Under the pieces are notes generated by a model. It ran no database searches. It was given only the letters and a program-made list of their open reading frames with translations, and was not told where the DNA came from. A stretch of 6,406 nucleotides of DNA from NCBI GenBank assembly GCA_019090295.1, contig JAHRWG010000108.1, positions 1 to 6,406 of the forward strand. Direction: 5' to 3'. The translations under genes and the position numbers were made by a program. The number at the start of each line of letters is the position of its first letter. The stretch's first letter is position 1. Source of the stretch: Cycloclasticus sp. Lineage in GTDB: Bacteria; Pseudomonadota; Gammaproteobacteria; Methylococcales; Cycloclasticaceae. Positions 1-3,966 of the stretch are shown here, in pieces.

Positions 1-949
1 CATCGAGGCTGTTTTCAATCAGCTCAAAACCTTCAAGATAAGCATTAACAGCTAAGTCATACGCTTTATCAATTTCACCAGAACTATAGGCCAAGCGACT
101 GGCTTCTAACTCTTGAATACTAAAGTCAAGGGGTGAGCTGTTATTACTCATCAAAGCTTCTGGGTGACGACGCAAATAGGCTAATGTTAAGACAGCATCA
201 CTACCAGATGATGCTTCAAGTTGCGCGGGTGTTGAGGTCGTTAATTGCTCTACAGTAGATAGTAAGTGACGACCTTTTGACTCCCATAACGCAGAGCCCG
301 CAGCGGCTTCTTTTTCCTGAATAGCCATTTGGCCAATATAAAAAGCAAGTGACCAGCGCTCATGTTCTGTTAACTGGGTGAATGCAGGCATACCCGTGCC
401 TGATACGCCTTGAGTTATCGTGTTAAATAGACCATAAAGCGTTCTTTCTCGGTAACGCTCGCGGTCAAGAAAATTAGTTGGCAACGGCTCTAAAGTTTTT
501 GATAGTGGACCATCACCTTCTCCTTTTACACCGTGGCAAGTGATACAGTTTTTAGCATACAGCTGTTTGGCCATAACAAAATCTGGCTTTTTGGGCGGTA
601 TGACTTGAATATCATAGTTAGCAATAATTTGTTGATGCATAGCCGTTGTGAGTTCCGCTACGACATCGGGGTCGGCCTTAGAGTTAACCAGTGACTCCAA
701 AGTGGCTGCCTGCTCAATAAGGCTTTGTTCTATTGGATTTAATCGATGAATATTTTCTTGTATTGCTAAAACAAAATCCTGCATTTCGCGATACTCTTCA
801 GGATTAATGAGCTGCCCATCTTTTATAGCCTCTCGATAATCTACACCGACATAGTCAATTAACTGCAGTAACTTTTGAACAGGCATTGATGCAATGGCTG
901 AAAATGAAAGAATAAATAACAATAAACAGAGGGCTGTTTTTTTAAACAT
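1..949 (-). CDS. Cytochrome c/FTR1-family iron permease, N-terminal part (3' end beyond window)
   Basis: Reading leftward from the ATG at 949-947, the frame stays open for 316 codons to the window edge, so the gene is cut by the window rather than broken. Residues 1-20 form a Sec signal peptide (KK, then a hydrophobic core, cleavage near AIA-S). Residues 25-115 are a helical region with the IDYVGVDYREAI motif that I recognise from fused cytochrome c/FTR1 permeases. Residues about 122-210 are a class I cytochrome c domain: heme motif C135-I-T-C138-H139, then G-E-G-D-G-P, with likely axial Met187 in GTGMPAF. The tail contains LAYSSGEIDKAYDLAVNAYLEGF, typical of the linker before the FTR1 membrane domain. 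That domain, with its REXXE iron motifs, is off the left edge, so the permease assignment is inferred from the N-terminal architecture and the Fur box. Known family role: iron import across the inner membrane, where the heme domain is thought to handle Fe(II) oxidation or electron flow. No good Shine-Dalgarno precedes the start; it was chosen for the signal peptide. Confidence 0.85.
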   Translation of the reverse strand, partial: MFKKTALCLLLFILSFSAIASMPVQKLLQLIDYVGVDYREAIKDGQLINPEEYREMQDFVLAIQENIHRLNPIEQSLIEQAATLESLVNSKADPDVVAELTTAMHQQIIANYDIQVIPPKKPDFVMAKQLYAKNCITCHGVKGEGDGPLSKTLEPLPTNFLDRERYRERTLYGLFNTITQGVSGTGMPAFTQLTEHERWSLAFYIGQMAIQEKEAAAGSALWESKGRHLLSTVEQLTTSTPAQLEASSGSDAVLTLAYLRRHPEALMSNNSSPLDFSIQELEASRLAYSSGEIDKAYDLAVNAYLEGFELIENSLD

Positions 950-978
950 ACTTATAACAACTGAAATCGTAGAATAAT

Positions 979-997
979 GCGAATGATAATCATTATT
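979..997. promoter_or_regulatory. Fur box
   Basis: This 19-base site matches the classical Fur consensus GATAATGATAATCATTATC at 16 of 19 positions by hand alignment; the core AATGATAATCATTAT is intact. It covers the -10 of the leftward promoter, so iron-loaded Fur should block transcription of the cytochrome c/FTR1 gene. It also touches the weak -35 region of a possible rightward promoter, so it could act on both directions. Confidence 0.88.
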
Positions 998-1011
998 ATT
1001 TAATAAGTCAA
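983..1011 (-). promoter_or_regulatory. Sigma-70 promoter for the cytochrome c/FTR1 gene
   Basis: On the minus strand, TTGACT (1011-1006) is followed after 17 bases by TATCAT (988-983). These are close to the TTGACA and TATAAT consensus at ideal spacing. Transcription would start near 976, giving a leader of roughly 27 nt before the ATG at 949. The -10 is buried in the Fur box. The elements are read directly; promoter activity is inferred. Confidence 0.7.
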
Positions 1012-1022
1012 TAATGTATAAT
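993..1022 (+). promoter_or_regulatory. Possible rightward promoter for the small His/Cys-rich gene and efflux operon
   Basis: A perfect TATAAT lies at 1017-1022 on the plus strand. The only -35 candidate at 17-18 bases spacing is poor (TTATTA at 993-998, three of six matches), so an activator or a different start is possible. Use of this promoter would give a leader of about 85 nt before the ATG at 1115, containing the inverted repeat at 1058-1084. The candidate -35 overlaps the end of the Fur box. AT-rich DNA makes chance TATAAT matches likely, hence the low confidence. Confidence 0.35.
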
Positions 1023-1057
1023 CACTTATCAAATAAGATTTTGTAATACTTCGCATG

Positions 1058-1084
1058 TTATAGTTCGAAGCCCAGAACTGATAA
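1058..1084. repeat. Bulged inverted repeat in the rightward leader
   Basis: TTATAGTTC (1058-1066) and GAACTGATAA (1075-1084) are inverted copies differing by a single extra base, separated by 8 bases. As DNA this could be an operator for a dimeric regulator; as RNA it could form a 9-bp hairpin with one bulge. It ends 30 bases before the start of the small ORF. No regulator gene is visible in the window, so the binding protein, if any, is unknown. Confidence 0.5.
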
Positions 1085-1114
1085 CGTATTTAACATCTGC
1101 CCTAGATTAACCAT

Positions 1115-1426
1115 ATGACTAAACACTTAACTATATTGCTTCTAATACTCAGTACTCTGAGTTACAGCAGCGTATGGGCTATGGATAGTCACGACGACGT
1201 CGGTGTACAGGAACAAGGTTTCTCCCATCCAGCAGCTTCCCAGGACATTGAGTCGCGCCATCACTTAGATGACGATCACTGTTGCCATGCTGGGATTCAT
1301 TTATTAGGTTTGTTTAAGTCCAATTTTGATATTGAGCCTTTAGCTGTACATTCGGCGGATACTCAATATTTTTTCTACATTTATTCGCACCACAATAGTC
1401 CTCCTCAGCGTCCCCCTCTCGTTTAA
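1115..1426 (+). CDS. Small exported His/Cys-rich protein, CzcI-like
   Basis: This 103-residue protein opens with a clear Sec signal peptide: K3, a hydrophobic core at residues 5-20, and cleavage after VWA at about residue 22. The mature part is about 80 residues and holds ten histidines and two adjacent cysteines, concentrated in HHLDDDHCCHAGIH (residues 49-62). The short proline-rich tail is PPQRPPLV. It has no transmembrane segment after the signal, so it should be periplasmic. An in-frame stop at 1103-1105 rules out a longer N-terminus. No obvious Shine-Dalgarno precedes the ATG. It lies directly ahead of the czcCBA-type genes. Position, size, export signal, His-rich middle and Pro/Arg tail resemble CzcI of Cupriavidus metallidurans, a small periplasmic protein proposed to influence czc expression. 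That is a resemblance in design, not a demonstrated homology. Metal binding is strongly suggested by the HxxxxxHCCH cluster; whether it senses, buffers or delivers metal cannot be read from the sequence. Confidence 0.75.
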   Translation: MTKHLTILLLILSTLSYSSVWAMDSHDDVGVQEQGFSHPAASQDIESRHHLDDDHCCHAGIHLLGLFKSNFDIEPLAVHSADTQYFFYIYSHHNSPPQRPPLV

Positions 1427-1438
1427 TTCCTAGAAAAC

Positions 1439-1454
1439 GATGGCTTTTGCCGTC
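1439..1454 (+). other. Short hairpin between the small gene and the channel gene
   Basis: GATGGC (1439-1444), a TTTT loop, then GCCGTC (1449-1454) give a six-base-pair RNA stem including one G-U pair, 12 bases after the stop codon of the small gene. There is no T-run directly after it, so it is not a standard intrinsic terminator. It may stabilise or separate the upstream message, or work with the second dyad just downstream. Confidence 0.4.
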
Positions 1455-1476
1455 ATTCAATACGGTTTTATATAAA
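1447..1476 (+). promoter_or_regulatory. Possible internal promoter for the czcCBA-type genes
   Basis: TTGCCG (1447-1452) and TATAAA (1471-1476) are separated by 18 bases and match the sigma-70 hexamers at four and five of six positions. If real, transcription would begin near 1483, shortly before the channel gene's ribosome binding site. The -10 sits inside the perfect dyad at 1462-1480, a natural repressor position. This is a competing explanation to the RNA-hairpin reading of the same bases. Confidence 0.35.
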
Positions 1477-1480
1477 CCGT
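1462..1480. promoter_or_regulatory. Perfect 7-bp dyad: operator or RNA hairpin
   Basis: ACGGTTT (1462-1468) and AAACCGT (1474-1480) are perfect inverted copies around a five-base TATAT centre. In RNA the stem can extend outward by U-G and two A-U pairs (1459-1461 with 1481-1483) to ten pairs. A T-rich stretch (1485-1495, ending in five Ts) follows, so weak attenuation is possible, though the stem is AT-rich and the T-run is not immediate. As DNA it overlaps a candidate -10. It starts 46 bases before the channel gene's ATG. Confidence 0.55.
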
Positions 1481-1507
1481 GTTCGTTATATTTTTGTAGG
1501 AATAATC

Positions 1508-2782
1508 ATGAAGTTTTTAAATGTTATTACGCTGTTGTTGAGTGCGTTATTGATAAGTTCAGTCGCACATGCGACAGAGCAGCAAGAGCTATCTGTTTGG
1601 CTAAACAACGTTGTTAAACAGCACCCAAGATTACAAGCGGCTCAGGCTGTTGTAGATAAAGTGGTGGCACAGCGCCGTGCCGCCGATCAACCCTTATTTA
1701 ACCCCGAAATTGAGTTTGAATATGAACGTACGGATGTTGATACTAAAACGGCGGGGTTTACTCAAACCATCGATTGGAGTGATAAACGATCCGCTCAAAC
1801 TAGACTGGCTGATATTAGTTGGCAACAGAGCTTAATCGAACTGGCATTTCAACAGCAACAGTTATCAGCAGAGGTTCTGTTGGCATTAGCAAGTTACCAA
1901 TCAAGTGTTGAAAGCCAACGAGTTGCGGCTAAACGAAAGGCCTCTATGGCTAAGTTTGTTGATATTGCAAAACGGCGCTATGACGCGGGTGATTTAACTG
2001 AAGTTAATTTATCGCTCGCTCAATTAGCCAATAGTGAAGCCAGCTTCCAATTGGTTGAGACTGAATCTAAGTTGATTACCAATAAACAAGCACTGCTTGT
2101 ATTGTTGGGTGATATCAGTGAAATGGCTCTGACGGAACTACCTTTTATGGAGGATGTACCTTCTAGTGCAAAACAGTCGGTCACTGATATCTCTAGTGTA
2201 TTAGATAGTTTGCCAGAAATGAAACTGGCTCGTGCGCGGATGGATATTGCACGTGCTGACATCAAATTACGTCAGCGAGAACAGCGGCCAGACCCGACGA
2301 TTGGTATTAAGGCAGGTAAAGAGGGTGATGAAAGTCTGACTAATGTTACGTTTTCAATGCCATTATTTGTACGGAACAATTTCAGTGCCGAAGTTGATGC
2401 AGCGAATGCCGAATTGATTCAACGTGAACGTGAAGCAATAGACACTCGCCGTTTATTGGCGGCTAAGCTAAAAACAGCAACGCAAACATTATTGCTTAAT
2501 CGTCGAGTCTGGACACAGTGGCAAGCGATAGGGAGTCGCAGCTTATTACAGCAAGAATCTCTATTGGAACGTTTATGGCAAGCCGGTGAACTCAGTACTG
2601 CTGATTATTTGGTGCAGCTAAAACAATCACTCGATACCCAAGCAGGTGCTATCGAACAAAAAACACAACTTTGGCAATCTTGGACGCAGTGGCTTATTGC
2701 TTCTGGTGAGATAAACCAATGGATAACAAACAATGACGTAGTGACTAGTAAGACGGCTACGCAATCAGGCAACGGAGAGTAA
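1508..2782 (+). CDS. czcC: CzcC/CusC-type outer-membrane efflux channel (TolC family)
   Basis: This is the outer-membrane channel of a heavy-metal RND system; three copies should form a channel-tunnel into which the adaptor and pump dock. The 424-residue length fits CzcC. Residues 1-22 are a Sec signal peptide (cleavage after AHA); there is no lipobox cysteine, so unlike CusC it is not lipid-anchored. Two outer-membrane efflux repeats can be followed. The first carries NPEIEFEYE (65-73), TIDWSDKR (87-94), which matches the family's Q-x-I-x-W-x-x-K/R signature, and RYDAGDLTEVNLSLAQ (157-172). The second carries RPDPTIGIKAG (260-270), FSMPLFVRN (282-290) and LWQAGELSTADYLVQLKQ (356-373). The start has TAGGAA at 1497-1502, five bases before the ATG. 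Two bases separate its stop from the adaptor start, indicating one operon. The symbol follows family and gene order; the actual metal is not determined. Confidence 0.9.
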   Translation: MKFLNVITLLLSALLISSVAHATEQQELSVWLNNVVKQHPRLQAAQAVVDKVVAQRRAADQPLFNPEIEFEYERTDVDTKTAGFTQTIDWSDKRSAQTRLADISWQQSLIELAFQQQQLSAEVLLALASYQSSVESQRVAAKRKASMAKFVDIAKRRYDAGDLTEVNLSLAQLANSEASFQLVETESKLITNKQALLVLLGDISEMALTELPFMEDVPSSAKQSVTDISSVLDSLPEMKLARARMDIARADIKLRQREQRPDPTIGIKAGKEGDESLTNVTFSMPLFVRNNFSAEVDAANAELIQREREAIDTRRLLAAKLKTATQTLLLNRRVWTQWQAIGSRSLLQQESLLERLWQAGELSTADYLVQLKQSLDTQAGAIEQKTQLWQSWTQWLIASGEINQWITNNDVVTSKTATQSGNGE

Positions 2783-2787
2783 CAGTG
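2774..2787 (+). promoter_or_regulatory. Ribosome binding site fixing the adaptor's GTG start
   Basis: GGAG at 2774-2777, within the last codons of the channel gene, lies seven bases before GTG at 2785-2787. This makes the GTG the start and suggests translational coupling, since only two bases separate it from the upstream TAA. The GTG also gives a complete signal peptide. Confidence 0.75.
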
Positions 2788-3957
2788 ACTACCATAAAAC
2801 TAGGATTAATTATCATATTGCTAGTGTTATTAAACATAAGCAATGGCTATGCAGAAAGTGAGCACAGGAATGAAGCGGCAGCCTCCCAAGAACTTGCTGA
2901 GCATGGCGATGGAGATGAACACGGAGATGAAGAAAAAGAAGGAAACAGTGTGCGACTCAATGCTGATCAAAGAAAAGCAGCTGACATCGCAATAAAAACG
3001 CTTCAGTTGAGTCAAACTAAAAGCGAAATAAGTGCGCCGGGTGAGATAACGCTGAATGGTTACGCTACCAGTCGAGTTGTGTCACGTATTAGCGCACAAG
3101 TGGTTCAGCGTCATACGAAATTGGGAGACGAAGTGACTATTGGTCAGCCCCTTGTCACGCTATCTAGCGTTGACATGGCGCAAGCGCAGGGCGATTTATT
3201 AGTCGCTGCTCGTGAATGGAACCGTGTACGTAAATTAGGGCGCAAAGTGGTCTCTGGCGCTCGCTATACACAAACTAAAGTTAGCCATGAACAAGCACTG
3301 GCAAAAGTGCAAGCCTATGGTATGAGCCAACAGCAAATCGCTGTGATGATAAAGGGTGGTAAAGGTGCGTTAGCCAATGGTCGTTTTCAATTACAAGCAT
3401 TACAAAACGGTACGGTCATCCATGATGAGTTTACTTTGGGTGAGTTAGTGGAGCCTGGTCGCAGGTTATTTGAGATAAGTGATGAATCGTCATTATGGGT
3501 TAATGCACGTTTAACGTCAGAACAAGCATTGAATGTTCGCGTTGGCGCTTCTGCAGCCGTACTCTTTCGCGATAAGGTGCTGGATGGAAAAGTGATTCAG
3601 CGTCACCATTCTTTAGACGAAACAACACGAACTATCGGTATACGTATTGAAATAAAGAACCCTAACGACTTACTTCACCCAGGTGTTTTTGTGGACACAA
3701 AAATCATGTCGAATAATATGGAAAAGGCCTTGTCAGTTCCTGCTGATGCGGTACTTCGAAGCCCAGACGGTGATTGGATGGTATTTGTGGAGCATGAAGA
3801 TAATGAGTTTGAACCACAAGAAATAGAGGTTATCAGATCCAATAATGGTGTAACCGTGATTGAAGGTATTAAAGAAGGTGCTCGGGTAGTCACTAGAGGT
3901 GCGTTCTTTTTGCAATCAGAGTTAGCGAAAGCTGGCTTTGAAATTCATAATCATTGA
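2785..3957 (+). CDS. czcB: CzcB/CusB-type periplasmic adaptor (membrane fusion protein) of the metal efflux system
   Basis: The protein bridges the inner-membrane pump and outer-membrane channel, and adaptors of this family can also bind metal. It is 390 residues with a GTG start. Residues 1-23 are a Sec signal peptide (cleavage after GYA). Residues 24-53 form a low-complexity acidic segment with H27, H40 and H46 in EHGDGDEHGDEE, a likely metal-binding arm. Then come the first lipoyl half (about 96-126, VVSRISAQVVQRHTKLGDEV), a short alpha-hairpin (127-195), the second lipoyl half (201-233, NGTVIHDEFTLGELVEPG), the beta-barrel (236-310) and the membrane-proximal domain (315-380, with SVPADAVLRSPDG). 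The C-terminus ends in HNH (388-390). The N-terminal methionines that CusB uses for Cu(I)/Ag(I) are absent from this segment, which favours a divalent metal. Its TGA overlaps the pump gene's ribosome binding site. Confidence 0.92.
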   Translation: MTTIKLGLIIILLVLLNISNGYAESEHRNEAAASQELAEHGDGDEHGDEEKEGNSVRLNADQRKAADIAIKTLQLSQTKSEISAPGEITLNGYATSRVVSRISAQVVQRHTKLGDEVTIGQPLVTLSSVDMAQAQGDLLVAAREWNRVRKLGRKVVSGARYTQTKVSHEQALAKVQAYGMSQQQIAVMIKGGKGALANGRFQLQALQNGTVIHDEFTLGELVEPGRRLFEISDESSLWVNARLTSEQALNVRVGASAAVLFRDKVLDGKVIQRHHSLDETTRTIGIRIEIKNPNDLLHPGVFVDTKIMSNNMEKALSVPADAVLRSPDGDWMVFVEHEDNEFEPQEIEVIRSNNGVTVIEGIKEGARVVTRGAFFLQSELAKAGFEIHNH

Positions 3958-3966
3958 GGTTAGCCC

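Noticed and set aside
1..949. Free-standing cytochrome c gene
   Set aside because: The heme domain is preceded by an IDYVGVDY-type helical region and followed by more than 100 residues leading to a YLEGFE linker, and the frame is still open at the edge; this fits the cytochrome c/FTR1 fusion better.
1439..1495. Strong intrinsic terminator after the small gene
   Set aside because: The first stem lacks a T-run and the second is AT-rich with the T-run displaced, so a full terminator is not supported; kept only as dyads with possible attenuation.
2020..2265. Antisense open frame within the channel gene
   Set aside because: It lies wholly opposite a well-supported TolC-family gene, with no ribosome binding site or recognisable domain; a reading-frame shadow.
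1064..3767. The 13-mer TTCGAAGCCCAGA occurs at 1064-1076 and again at 3755-3767
   Set aside because: The second copy encodes the conserved adaptor motif LRSPDG, and a single shared 13-mer in a window this size is within chance expectation.
2830..3915. Antisense open frames opposite the adaptor gene (2830-3015, 3675-3893, 3733-3915)
   Set aside because: They overlap a clear membrane fusion protein, two of them overlap each other, and their translations show no family features.
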